From positions 1-49,310 of the forward strand of contig SLDT01000008.1 of NCBI GenBank assembly GCA_007125125.1: DNA of 49,310 bases, written 5' to 3'. The position numbers and the translations under genes are program-made. The notes beneath the pieces were generated by a model. It saw only the letters and a program-made list of their open reading frames with translations. It was not told where the DNA came from and did no database searches. Each line of letters opens with the position of its first letter. The first letter of the stretch is position 1. This stretch comes from Gemmatimonadota bacterium (GTDB lineage: Bacteria; Gemmatimonadota; Gemmatimonadetes; Longimicrobiales; Gaopeijiaceae). This document shows, piece after piece, positions 25,583 through 33,722 of the stretch.

Positions 25583-25915
25583 TCAGGAGGCCGCGCCGAC
25601 AGGCTCCCGGTCGTTTCCGGCCGCTTCCGGAGCCTCGTCGTCGGAGCCGGTGGCCTCGGCAGCCTCCTCGGTCGGCTGCGTGGCCCCCCCGGTGCGACCG
25701 TGCTGGATCGCGGGCGCACAGAACCGCATGCCGAGCTGGAAGAGCTCCTGCAGGTCGGCGTCGTTCAGGTCAGGGTAGCGCTCGGCCAGGTATTCCATCG
25801 TCTCTTCCATCCAGTGCCGCTGGTCGTCCTCGGCAGCACCGATGACCCCACAGCGGTTGATGTGGCTGAAGAGCTCGTCTCTTGCCCGGTCCTTGAGCTT
25901 GGCCTTGTTCGTCAT
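25583..25915 (-). CDS. Small conserved-looking protein of unknown function
   Basis: The 110 residues from ATG 25915 have a compact helical core (1-75). It contains K-A-K-L-K-D-R-A-R-D-E-L-F-S-H-I-N-R-C-G-V, then W-M-E-E-T-M-E-Y-L-A-E-R-Y-P-D-L and L-x-x-L-x-x-L-G-M-R-F-C-A-P-A-I. The acidic, Ala-rich tail after residue 75 is probably disordered. Two Cys, in N-R-C-G-V and R-F-C-A-P, are spaced so that they might pair or bind a metal, but no full motif exists. I do not recognise the family; the dense core suggests a real, conserved protein. It has its own candidate promoter at 26034-26062 and a terminator, so it looks monocistronic and possibly well expressed. Confidence 0.7.
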   Translation of the reverse strand: MTNKAKLKDRARDELFSHINRCGVIGAAEDDQRHWMEETMEYLAERYPDLNDADLQELFQLGMRFCAPAIQHGRTGGATQPTEEAAEATGSDDEAPEAAGNDREPVGAAS

Positions 25916-26033
25916 CGCTTCTCCGTGTATTGGACCTCGCCCTCCGGCTGGGCCGCCGGTCCCTGATCGCGGACGGGGGGCCGCCGGGTGAGGCGGGGTG
26001 CGTTTGAAATAATCGTCTTTGCCACAGCATGAA

Positions 26034-26062
26034 AAGGTAACGAATCGCCGACCTGAGATCAA
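26034..26062 (-). promoter_or_regulatory. Candidate promoter of the 110-residue gene
   Basis: On the minus strand, TTGATC (26062-26057), a 17-bp spacer and TACCTT (26039-26034) form a moderate -35/-10 pair about 120 bp before the ATG at 25915. The -10 matches the consensus at only the three most conserved positions. Confidence 0.35.
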
Positions 26063-26076
26063 ATCCGACGGTGGCC

Positions 26077-26106
26077 TTTACCCCTTCCCCCCCGCGGCGG
26101 TACTGT
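26077..26106 (+). promoter_or_regulatory. Candidate promoter of the DUF6941/GT9 pair
   Basis: TTTACC (26077-26082), an 18-bp GC-rich spacer and TACTGT (26101-26106) form a weak -35/-10 pair about 58 bp before the chosen ATG at 26164. Confidence 0.3.
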
Positions 26107-26163
26107 AAGGTGCCGCCGTGAAGCGGAGTGTCCCTGCTCGCAACACCGAACCCGCGCCCGCCG

Positions 26164-26607
26164 ATGCACGTACAGCTCGCCCTCGTCTGCGACGACGCCC
26201 GAATGGGCCCCGACGGAAAGATGGACATCCACGGGGTCTTCAACGACCTCATGGCCCCCGGCTTCCCCGCGCGCCAGGACCGGATGGTTCTCGTGACCAC
26301 GATCGAGTGGGACCGCTCCGACGAGGGGCGCCACACCTTCAAGGTCGACCTCGTCGGGCCCGACGGACGTCCCTCCGTGACCGTCGACGGGCACACGGAG
26401 GTCGACCGGCGCCCGGCCGACCGGCCCCCTCCCCGGACCCGCCTCATCCTCCCCCTCGAGGAGGTCGTCTTTCCGCAGGCGGGGCGCTACTCCTTCGAGA
26501 TCCGGGTCAAGGGGCGCAAGCTCCGGGGTCCGTCGATCTTTGTCATGGAGGGCGAGCCGCTGCCGGAGGCGAGCGGCCCAGCCGTCCCCGTCGAGGGAGC
26601 GCCCTGA
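26164..26607 (+). CDS. DUF6941-family protein
   Basis: The 147-residue product starts M-H-V-Q-L-A-L-V-C-D-D-A-R and continues with G-K-M-D-I-H-G-V-F-N-D-L-M-A-P-G-F-P-A, the typical opening of the small beta-rich proteins now called DUF6941. Two later strands contain H-T-F-K-V-D-L-V-G-P-D-G and Y-S-F-E-I-R-V-K-G-R. The biochemical role of the family is not established. I prefer ATG 26164 because family members begin right before this strand; a GTG at 26128 would add twelve residues. It is followed after 14 bp by a GT9 gene in the same direction. Confidence 0.7.
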   Translation: MHVQLALVCDDARMGPDGKMDIHGVFNDLMAPGFPARQDRMVLVTTIEWDRSDEGRHTFKVDLVGPDGRPSVTVDGHTEVDRRPADRPPPRTRLILPLEEVVFPQAGRYSFEIRVKGRKLRGPSIFVMEGEPLPEASGPAVPVEGAP

Positions 26608-26621
26608 GCCGGGGTCGGCCC

Positions 26622-27716
26622 GTGCGACGCCCCCCGCCCCCCCATTTCAGCCAGGAGGCCGCTCCGGACGAGCTCTGCATCGTTCGCCTGAGCGCGCTCG
26701 GCGACGTCACGATGACGACGCCCCTCGCGATGGCGATTCGGCGGCACTGGCCCCGCACCCGTATCGCCTGGGTCGTCCAGCCCCTTCCCGGACGCCTCCT
26801 CGAGGGCTCGCCCGCGGTCGACGAGCTCATCCCCTTCGAGCGCCTCCGGGGTCGGGCCGCAATCGCCGAGTACGCAGGCTTCCGGCGCCGGATGAAGCCA
26901 CGCGCCTTCGACCTCCTCCTCTGTCCGCAGAAGGCGCTCAAGGCGGGGATCCTGACGGGCCTCCTGAACGCGCCCGTCAAGGTGGGCTTCGACCGGGCGC
27001 GCTCCTCCGACCTCCACGGCTTCTTCACCACGCACGCAATTCCAGCGAGCCCCCGGAGACACAAGGTCGACGAGACCCTCGAGTTCGCCCATGCCCTCGG
27101 GATCCCTGCCGGCCCGGTCGAGTGGGGGCTCCGCACGACCTCCGAGGAACGGAGCCGGGCCGAGGAGTTCCTCGCCGGGCCCGAGCCCCTCGTGTGTGGC
27201 ATCGTGGTCGGCACCTCCCACCCCGGCAAGAACTGGCCGGCCGAGAGGTGGATCCACGTCGTGGACGCCCTCGCGGAGCAACACGGGGCGAGAGTTGTCC
27301 TGCTCGGGGGCCCCTCCCGTGAGGAAGGCGCCATCGCAGCCTCCATCCTAGAGGGTGCCCGCAACCGCCCGACCTGCGCCCTCGGGAACGACCTCCGGCA
27401 CCTGATGGCTCTCCTCGAGGGGTGCGACCTCGTGCTCTCGCCCGACACGGGGCCGCTGCACATCGCGGTCGCCCTCGGCACCCCGGTCGTCGGCCTGTAC
27501 GGTCGCACGAACCCGAACCTGCACGGCCCCTGGGGGCCCAGCCGCCCCTTCGTCGCAGACGGCTTCGAGCGCGCCCCGGGCGAAGCGTACGGGAATCTTG
27601 ACCGTTACCGGGACGAAGGAATGTCCCGGATCACCCCCGAGATGGTCCTTCTGCGGGTCGGCGAACTCCTCAGGGTCCGCGGAGAGGCCGGCCCGGCGTC
27701 AGCGATCGGAGGTTGA
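26622..27716 (+). CDS. Glycosyltransferase family 9 (heptosyltransferase-like)
   Basis: GT9 enzymes transfer heptose or related sugars to the LPS core from nucleotide-activated donors. The 364 residues from GTG 26622 show the two-domain GT-B plan. The N-terminal part has I-V-R-L-S-A-L-G-D-V-T-M-T-T-P near 20-34 and R-I-A-W-V-V near 48. The C-terminal part has V-V-G-T-S-H-P-G-K-N-W-P-A-E-R-W near 190, L-L-G-G-P near 225 and the donor-binding S-P-D-T-G-P-L-H-I-A-V-A-L-G-T-P-V-V-G-L-Y-G near 272. It is convergent with the GT2-DUF3108 gene, and their 3' ends overlap by 47 bp. With the nearby MsbA and acyltransferase it supports an LPS-bearing envelope. The exact sugar is not known. Confidence 0.9.
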   Translation: MRRPPPPHFSQEAAPDELCIVRLSALGDVTMTTPLAMAIRRHWPRTRIAWVVQPLPGRLLEGSPAVDELIPFERLRGRAAIAEYAGFRRRMKPRAFDLLLCPQKALKAGILTGLLNAPVKVGFDRARSSDLHGFFTTHAIPASPRRHKVDETLEFAHALGIPAGPVEWGLRTTSEERSRAEEFLAGPEPLVCGIVVGTSHPGKNWPAERWIHVVDALAEQHGARVVLLGGPSREEGAIAASILEGARNRPTCALGNDLRHLMALLEGCDLVLSPDTGPLHIAVALGTPVVGLYGRTNPNLHGPWGPSRPFVADGFERAPGEAYGNLDRYRDEGMSRITPEMVLLRVGELLRVRGEAGPASAIGG

Positions 27717-29178
27717 GGGTCAGCGACCCGACGACCGGCACTCGGGAGCGGAGCTGCACCATGACCCTTCGCTCATCGTCGGAAAAGTGTATCTCGGCCT
27801 CCCCGCCCTCGGCAAAGAGGCCGCGCGTCTGGATCACCGGGCGGACCACGATCGTGTTGAAGGTACCCGCGGGAACCTCGACCCGGTCACGCCGCACGAC
27901 CTGGATCACCACCGGGTTGCCATCGGGGCGGAAGTATCGGTCGAGCGTGTAGGTCTCCCCGACAACGAGGGGAAGCGTGCGAGCGAAGTAGAGAAAGGAG
28001 AGGTCGTCGAGGGGCGCATCGGTCTCAAGTTCACCGCTCTCTGCCACGTCGGCCCGCTCCCACCGCAGCTCTTCCGGGAAGAACTCGAAGTGACGAAACC
28101 GCCGGTAGCGCACCTCGTGCTGGCTCTGGACGAAGCGACGTGACGAGAGCGACGCCACGTCGATCCACGACTGGTAGTGGTTGTTGACCCGCGCGAGCGG
28201 GACTCCGCCCGAGATCCCCATGGAGACGTGGTAGGTCCGATGCCCGCGCACGGTGTCGACGGCCTCGACCGCGAGGTGCCCCTCGCCGACCGAGACTCGC
28301 CCGAGCCGTACCTGGTACTCCGCCCGCTCGCCCGGACCGAAGGGAACCGGGGCCGGGACTGCGGCGCCCCCCACCGCACGCTCCACCTGTTCAGCAGCGG
28401 CTGGCCCGGCTCCGGACCCTGCCGTCATGAGGAGCGCGAGCACGGCGGCGAGCGCCTTCCAGCGCAGTCGCCGAAGGGGCAGCAGCCGCCTGAGCTCTCG
28501 CCAGAGCTCGAAGCGGGAGTTCCTCCCCGGAGGCCGGTCCCTCATTCGGTAGGGCGTCTCGGCCACCCGTCGCGCATGAGGCGCGGTGGCAGCCAGGAGT
28601 TCGAGGTTTGCCGCCCATCCGTCCGTCGTCAGGAGGTCTCCATTCCCTTCACCCCCACGCATGGCCTTTCGGACCACCACCAGCCGATAGGCCCTCAGAC
28701 TCGAGAGCGGATCGGAGACCGGCGCTTCTCGCGCGGCCTTCCCGAGGACGAACCCCGCCATCCAGCGCCCCATGCGATGCTGACGCTCGAGCGAGGTGGG
28801 ATCGAGGGTGCCTGTCACGAGGTCGGCCCCACCCTCGATTGCCTTCACGAGCGGCTCGATGACCGAGGGGTCTTCCGTGAAATCTCCCTGGAGCGTGACG
28901 GCAACGTCCCGCTTGGGGTACTTCGTCCGTTCCGCCGCCGTCTCGAGGAGTCGGGCCGTCGCGGCCCCCTGTCCGAGCCGCTTCGGGGCCCGCTCGACAT
29001 CGAGCGGAAGGAAAGGAGCATATTGCTCGAGAACCTCCGGCGTCCCATCGCTCGAGGCATCGTCCAGGACGAGAATCCGATAGTCCCTTCCGAACTCGGC
29101 CATGACCTTTCGGATCTTCCAGAGGAGCAGACCGATCGTGCGCTCCTCGTTGTGTACCGGAATCGTGATGTAGATCAA
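27670..29178 (-). CDS. GT2 glycosyltransferase fused through a membrane segment to a DUF3108 domain
   Basis: The 502 residues from TTG 29178 form an uninterrupted frame with two unrelated parts. Residues 1-235 are a GT-A family 2 domain: I-P-V-H-N-E-E-R-T near 6-14, D-D-A-S-S-D-G-T at 39-46, Q-G-D-F at 97-100 and later S-D-P-L-S-S-L-R. Residues about 240-262 are hydrophobic and look like a signal anchor ending A-A-A-E-Q. Residues 265-502 fit DUF3108: Y-Q-V-R-L-G-R-V-S-V-G-E-G near 285, Y-x-x-S-W-I-D near 330 and V-E-V-P-A-G-T-F-N-T-I-V-V near 440. The expected topology is a cytoplasmic GT2 and a periplasmic DUF3108. Separate translation of the second part from an internal start cannot be excluded. 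It follows the acyltransferase gene after 62 bp. Confidence 0.75.
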   Translation of the reverse strand: MIYITIPVHNEERTIGLLLWKIRKVMAEFGRDYRILVLDDASSDGTPEVLEQYAPFLPLDVERAPKRLGQGAATARLLETAAERTKYPKRDVAVTLQGDFTEDPSVIEPLVKAIEGGADLVTGTLDPTSLERQHRMGRWMAGFVLGKAAREAPVSDPLSSLRAYRLVVVRKAMRGGEGNGDLLTTDGWAANLELLAATAPHARRVAETPYRMRDRPPGRNSRFELWRELRRLLPLRRLRWKALAAVLALLMTAGSGAGPAAAEQVERAVGGAAVPAPVPFGPGERAEYQVRLGRVSVGEGHLAVEAVDTVRGHRTYHVSMGISGGVPLARVNNHYQSWIDVASLSSRRFVQSQHEVRYRRFRHFEFFPEELRWERADVAESGELETDAPLDDLSFLYFARTLPLVVGETYTLDRYFRPDGNPVVIQVVRRDRVEVPAGTFNTIVVRPVIQTRGLFAEGGEAEIHFSDDERRVMVQLRSRVPVVGSLTLNLRSLTPGRPLRGP

Positions 29179-29240
29179 GGGAATCCCTGCCTGGAGGCGT
29201 CGGTCGGATCCACGGGCACCCCCCGGGAATCCGAATCGTC

Positions 29241-30197
29241 TTACCGCTGGTTCGCGGCCCCGGTTCCTGCTCGCGGCCCCTTCCATCGCCGATGGGGCCA
29301 GAAGTACTGCTCCGGAGCCCGCCGGATTCCCTCTTCGAGTGCACGGTGGAAGGCAGCCATGAGTCCCGCCTCGTCCGTGGGGCTCCCGACGTCCAGGGGC
29401 TCGAAGCGAATCCGGTACCGCGCCCGCCGCCACCCCGGGATCCGGTACACCTCGGCCAGGAGCATCGGGGCGCCCGTCCGGGTCGCGAAGACGGCAGGCC
29501 CGCGCGCTGTCCGTGCCGGCTCCCCGAAGAAGGGAACCTCGAGGTCGGAGCGGGCCGCATGCTGGTCGGCGAGAAGGGCGACGGCCCGCCCCTCGCGCAG
29601 CGATCGGAGCACCCCCCGCGCCGCCTCGTGGCGGTAGATCACACGGACGCCGAAGGTCTCCCGCATCCGCTGGATTCGTTCGTTGAACGCCGGGTTTCTC
29701 TGCCGCTGAACGACGGCATCAAGGGGGATACCCCATGCGGCGGTGGCGCCCCCCCCGATCTCCCAGTTCCCGAGGTGACCGGTCACGAGGATGGCCCCGC
29801 GCCCTCTCGCGAGAGCGGCCTCGACGAGCTCGAGCCCGACGACCTCGACCCGCTCACGAAGCTCCTCGGGTCCGGCCCGGGAAAGTCGGAGGCTCGCGAT
29901 CCCCTCCCTCCCGATATGCGGAAAGACCCGCGCGGCCACCTTCCGACGCCAGGCCGGCGTGGCCTCGGGGAAGGCCCGCGCGAGGTTCTCGTCGATGACC
30001 CCGCGCCGGATCCGGAACAGGGAGCCGGCGACCCAGCCGAGTCCCCACCCGGCCCCGAGGGCGAGGGGCTCCGGGACGAGGCGAAGTCCGCTCACGATCG
30101 CTCCGAGAAGGAGGTCCTGGAGGCGGTGGGCGAGCCGGACCGGTCGGTCGTCGGTCCCTTGTCGTCCCCTCTGGCTCGCTCCCTGCCCCGTCTTCAC
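29241..30197 (-). CDS. Lipid A biosynthesis acyltransferase (LpxL/HtrB-like)
   Basis: These enzymes add secondary acyl chains to lipid A precursors at the inner membrane. The 318 residues from GTG 30197 have one N-terminal hydrophobic segment (about 30-60), then I-D-E-N-L-A-R-A-F-P-E near 68. The catalytic H-L-G-N-W-E (H-x4-E form) lies near 140, followed by V-V-Q-R-Q-R-N-P near 162, L-A-D-Q-H near 207 and a F-F-G-E-P-A-R-T-A-R-G-P near 221. The C-terminal W-P-H-R-R-W-K segment is typical. The start overlaps the MsbA stop (GTGA), so the exporter and acyltransferase are coupled. Which acyl chain is added cannot be told. Confidence 0.88.
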   Translation of the reverse strand: MKTGQGASQRGRQGTDDRPVRLAHRLQDLLLGAIVSGLRLVPEPLALGAGWGLGWVAGSLFRIRRGVIDENLARAFPEATPAWRRKVAARVFPHIGREGIASLRLSRAGPEELRERVEVVGLELVEAALARGRGAILVTGHLGNWEIGGGATAAWGIPLDAVVQRQRNPAFNERIQRMRETFGVRVIYRHEAARGVLRSLREGRAVALLADQHAARSDLEVPFFGEPARTARGPAVFATRTGAPMLLAEVYRIPGWRRARYRIRFEPLDVGSPTDEAGLMAAFHRALEEGIRRAPEQYFWPHRRWKGPRAGTGAANQR

Positions 30198-32050
30198 TCC
30201 GGCTCCGGCGCGAACTGGAGCTCGTGGAGGTATCGGTAGAGCCCGCCCTCGGCGAGGAGCTCCGCGTGGCGGCCGCGCTGCACGATGCGCCCTTCCTTCA
30301 TGACGAGGATCTGCTCGGCCTGCTGCACGGTCGAGAGCCGGTGTGCGATCACGAAGACGGTGCGGCCACGCAGGAGGCGCCCCATTGCCTCCTGGATGAG
30401 CCGCTCCGACTCGGAGTCGAGCGCCGAGGTGGCTTCGTCGAAGATGAGAATGGGCGGGTCTCGCAGAATCGCGCGCGCGATTGCGATGCGCTGGCGCTGC
30501 CCCCCGGAGAGCTGGGTCCCCCGCTCCCCGACGACGGTGTCGTAGCCCCGGTGAAGCTCGCGGATGAAGACATCCGCATGGGCGGCCTCGGCGGCGGCGC
30601 GGAGGGCCTCCTCGGAAACCTCCTCCATTCCGTAGGCGATGTTCGCGCGCACGGTGTCATGGAAGAGAACGGTGTCCTGCGAGACGATCCCGAGGCACTC
30701 GCGGAGCGAGGTGATTCCGAATTCGCGGATGTCCGTCCCGTCGATTTCGATGCCCCCACCGGTACACTCGTAGAAGCGCCCGAGGAGATCGACGAGGGTC
30801 GTCTTTCCCGCCCCGCTCGGGCCGACGAGAGCGGTCACGGTCCCCGCCGGCGCCGTGAAGTCGATTCCGCGCAGGACGGGCTCCCCCTCGCGGTAATGGA
30901 AGGAGACGTCTCGGTACCGGATCTCGCGCTCGATCCCGGGGAAGGTGCGGGCGCCGGGGCGGTCCCGGATCTCGACGGGGGCATCGAGGAACTCGAAGAC
31001 ACGCTCCGCGGCGACCAGGCCGGGCTGGATGATCGCCGGGAGCTTGCCCAGGTACTTGACCGGGGAGTAGAGCTTCATGGAGAGGGCCAGGAAACCGATG
31101 AACTCCTCGCCGGTGAGCTCGCCACCGGTGAGCACGAGGCGGGTCCCGTACCATAGGATCACGACGGTTCCGAGCGCGCCCACCATCTCGGTGATCGGGT
31201 GCGAGAGGGCGCGGAACCTCTCGGTTCGGATGAAGGCCTTGAAGTAGCTCCAGGTGAGGGCCCGGAAGCGCTTCCGCTCGTGCCCCTCGGCGGCCGAGGC
31301 CTTCACGAGTCGGATCCCGGAGAGGGTCTCCTGGATGTGGCTGTTCACCTCCCCGGCCAGGTTCAGGATCGTCCGGTCACCCCGGCGTACCCGGCGCAGG
31401 AGGGGCCCCCAGATGAGAAAGACCCCGGGGAGCACGAGGAAGGCGGCAAGGGTGAGCTTCCACGAGATGAGGAGCATGAGTGCCACGGCCGCGATGAGCT
31501 CGAAAACCGAGGAGATGATGCGGGCGAGCTCCTTCGTGACGAGGGTCCGCAGCTGCTCGACGTCGTGGGTGAGGCGCGAGATGATCTGCCCGACCCGGGT
31601 GCGCCCGAAGAAGACGAGGTCGAGGTCGACGAGGTGGTCGTAGACCCGGTTGCGCAGGTCGCGGGTGACGGCCTGCTCGACCCAGGCGACGAGGTAGTTC
31701 CGGAAGAAGTCGAAGACATTCTTCACGAGGAAGACGACGAGCAGGAAGAGGATGATCCCCTGCATGGCCTCGGCAGGGGGGGCTCCGAGGTCGACGAAGC
31801 GCCCGAGGGTCTGCTCCATGAGGGCGCCGATGAGGTCGCCCTCGTCCGCGGTCCCGCCCCCGTCGTCGGCGGAGCCCGGGGTGCCTTCTTCCGTGTCGGT
31901 GCGCGCGAAGAGGGTGCGCAGGAAGGGGATGAGGAGCGCGAGAGAAAAGGCGTCGAGTGCCGCGTAGATCGAGGTGGCGAGGACGGCCAGAAAGAAGACC
32001 CCGAGGTAGGGCCGAAGGTACCCCAGGATTCGCAGGTAGCGGCTCACCAT
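30194..32050 (-). CDS. msbA: Lipid A/lipid export ABC transporter, MsbA-type
   Basis: This 618-residue half-transporter has the MsbA fold. Six transmembrane helices lie in residues about 10-350, with a long Gly/Asp-rich loop near 55-80. The nucleotide-binding domain has Walker A G-P-S-G-A-G-K-T-T near 400, Q-loop I-V-S-Q-D near 445, signature L-S-G-G-Q-R-Q-R-I-A near 503, Walker B I-L-I-F-D-E-A-T-S-A-L-D near 525 and the H-loop A-H-R-L-S-T near 560. By context (the lipid A acyltransferase downstream with overlapping codons) the substrate is probably lipid A or core LPS; another lipid or peptide remains possible. The upstream gene is the PorX-like regulator, 37 bp away. Confidence 0.85.
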   Translation of the reverse strand: MVSRYLRILGYLRPYLGVFFLAVLATSIYAALDAFSLALLIPFLRTLFARTDTEEGTPGSADDGGGTADEGDLIGALMEQTLGRFVDLGAPPAEAMQGIILFLLVVFLVKNVFDFFRNYLVAWVEQAVTRDLRNRVYDHLVDLDLVFFGRTRVGQIISRLTHDVEQLRTLVTKELARIISSVFELIAAVALMLLISWKLTLAAFLVLPGVFLIWGPLLRRVRRGDRTILNLAGEVNSHIQETLSGIRLVKASAAEGHERKRFRALTWSYFKAFIRTERFRALSHPITEMVGALGTVVILWYGTRLVLTGGELTGEEFIGFLALSMKLYSPVKYLGKLPAIIQPGLVAAERVFEFLDAPVEIRDRPGARTFPGIEREIRYRDVSFHYREGEPVLRGIDFTAPAGTVTALVGPSGAGKTTLVDLLGRFYECTGGGIEIDGTDIREFGITSLRECLGIVSQDTVLFHDTVRANIAYGMEEVSEEALRAAAEAAHADVFIRELHRGYDTVVGERGTQLSGGQRQRIAIARAILRDPPILIFDEATSALDSESERLIQEAMGRLLRGRTVFVIAHRLSTVQQAEQILVMKEGRIVQRGRHAELLAEGGLYRYLHELQFAPEPE

Positions 32051-32087
32051 GGGACGACGCCGGTTCGGGGGTGGTGCGCGTGCGGGC

Positions 32088-33656
32088 TCAACCGGGGCGG
32101 GGCCGGAGAACGGAGACCGGCACGATCATCTCTTCCGGGGTGATGCCCCCATGGAGGAAGGCCCCTCTGTAGCGCCCCTGGTACTCGCGCAGCTTCGTTG
32201 GATAGACCATGAAGTGGTCCTCGAGGGTCAGGAGGTAGTTCATGCCGAGCTTTCCCTCGGGGAGGCGGAGGTCCGCAGCGTCCGAGGTCGCAAAGACGGT
32301 CGAGGAGTCCTCGGCGCGCAGGTCCTGGCCGAACTTGTAGCGAAGGTTCTGGGTGGCATCCCGACGCGCGAAGACCGTTGTGGGCCGGTGGCACTGGATG
32401 GAGCCATGGTCCGTGGTGATGACGATGGGCATCCCCTGCGCCCCGGCCTCGCGGATGATCCGGAAGAGGACGGAGCGCTCGAACCAGGAGCGGCTGAGGT
32501 CCCGCAGGGCCACCTCGTCACGCGCCATCTCGAGGAAGACTCGGGACTCGGAGCGGGAGTGGATGAGGAGGTCCATGAAGTTGAAGACGAGGGCGATGAC
32601 GCCGGCGCCCTGCTTCGCAGCCGAATTTACCCGTGCGCGGAGCTGCTCCCCCTCCTGGTCCGAGAAGACCTTGTCGTAGTGGATCGAGACCTGCCGGCCG
32701 GTGAGGCGGCGGAGCTGCGCGTCGAGGAGCTTGTCCTCGAAGTTGTTCAGGCTCCCCTCGCTGTCGAAGCCTCCCCACCAGTCGGGATGGTCGCGGGCGA
32801 TCCGGTCGGGGAACTGCCCGGCAAAGATGGCATTGCGCGAGTAGGGGGTTGCCGTGGGAAGGATCGAATAGTGGAGTGTCTCCTCGATCTCGAAGTCGGG
32901 GGCGAGGAGGGGGAGCATGGTGCGCCACTGGTCCAGGCGCATGCAGTCGAGCACCACGAAGAGCACGGGATCGTCGCCCAGGAGCGGGACCACGAAAAGC
33001 TCGACGAGGTCGGTCGAGAGGGCGGGAGCGCGGTCGCTGCCCCGCATCCAGCGAGGGTATACACGGCTCACCCAGTGACCGAAATCCCGCCGCAGGTCGT
33101 CCATGAGTGAGTTCACGGAGTCGAGCAGACCCCGTTCGCCTGCGGCGCGAAGTCGGATGTGCCAGTCGACGAGTTCGCTGTAGAGCGCAGCCCAGTCACC
33201 CGGGTCCTCGGCCTCGCCGCGCATGCGTGACAGCATGCCGAAGCGCGCTGCGAAGTCCTGCGCCACCTGCTGTTGACGAATCGAGGACCCCTCGAGGATC
33301 CGGGTGACGACGGAGAGCACCTGGAGGGGGCTCGTAGGCTTGACGAGGTAATCGTCGACACGGCGCCCGATCGCCTCGGTCATCGTGCGATCCTCCTCGG
33401 ACTTCGTGACCATCACGACGTGGGCGTGGGGGTCGCCTCGGCGGATCTCCTCGAGGACCTCGAGGCCGCGTCGCCCGGGCATCTGTTCGTCGAGGAGCAC
33501 GAGGTCGTAGGGGGACTCCTCCAAGAGGGCGAGCGCGTCATCGCCATTCGCGATGGCATCGACGTGGTAGCCCCGCTGCTGGAGGAAGAGCAGGTGGGGA
33601 CGCAGAAGGTCGATCTCGTCGTCGACCCAGAGGATCCGCTTCGCAGTTCTGGACAT
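32088..33656 (-). CDS. porX: PorX-like response regulator with PglZ phosphoesterase domain
   Basis: The 522 residues from ATG 33656 start with a CheY-like receiver: R-I-L-W-V-D-D-E near 7-14, phospho-acceptor Asp56 in V-L-L-D-E-Q-M-P-G, and Lys106 in Y-L-V-K-P. A helical linker (about 120-210) leads to a PglZ domain of the alkaline phosphatase superfamily with V-V-L-D-C-M-R-L-D-Q-W near 238, T-A-T-P-Y-S-R-N-A near 272 and I-T-T-D-H-G-S near 425. In Bacteroidota PorX regulates type IX secretion and hydrolyses nucleotide phosphodiesters. No cognate PorY kinase or T9SS gene is in view. It lies between tonB and msbA on the same strand. A longer start at 33677 is less likely. Confidence 0.85.
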   Translation of the reverse strand: MSRTAKRILWVDDEIDLLRPHLLFLQQRGYHVDAIANGDDALALLEESPYDLVLLDEQMPGRRGLEVLEEIRRGDPHAHVVMVTKSEEDRTMTEAIGRRVDDYLVKPTSPLQVLSVVTRILEGSSIRQQQVAQDFAARFGMLSRMRGEAEDPGDWAALYSELVDWHIRLRAAGERGLLDSVNSLMDDLRRDFGHWVSRVYPRWMRGSDRAPALSTDLVELFVVPLLGDDPVLFVVLDCMRLDQWRTMLPLLAPDFEIEETLHYSILPTATPYSRNAIFAGQFPDRIARDHPDWWGGFDSEGSLNNFEDKLLDAQLRRLTGRQVSIHYDKVFSDQEGEQLRARVNSAAKQGAGVIALVFNFMDLLIHSRSESRVFLEMARDEVALRDLSRSWFERSVLFRIIREAGAQGMPIVITTDHGSIQCHRPTTVFARRDATQNLRYKFGQDLRAEDSSTVFATSDAADLRLPEGKLGMNYLLTLEDHFMVYPTKLREYQGRYRGAFLHGGITPEEMIVPVSVLRPRPG

Positions 33657-33692
33657 GTCCGGAAAGTACCGGATCACCTCCCGCAGGCAAAG

Positions 33693-33721
33693 CGTCCCAA
33701 GGGACGAAGGCCCTTCGGGCC
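33693..33721 (-). terminator. Two adjacent small hairpins between tonB and the porX-like gene
   Basis: GGCCC-TTC-GGGCC (33709-33721) and CGTCCC-AA-GGGACG (33693-33706) lie in the 66-bp gap just past the tonB-type stop codon. On the minus strand they are followed by CTTTGCC, not a proper T-run, so this may be only a partial or attenuating terminator. Confidence 0.35.
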
Positions 33722-33722
33722 G

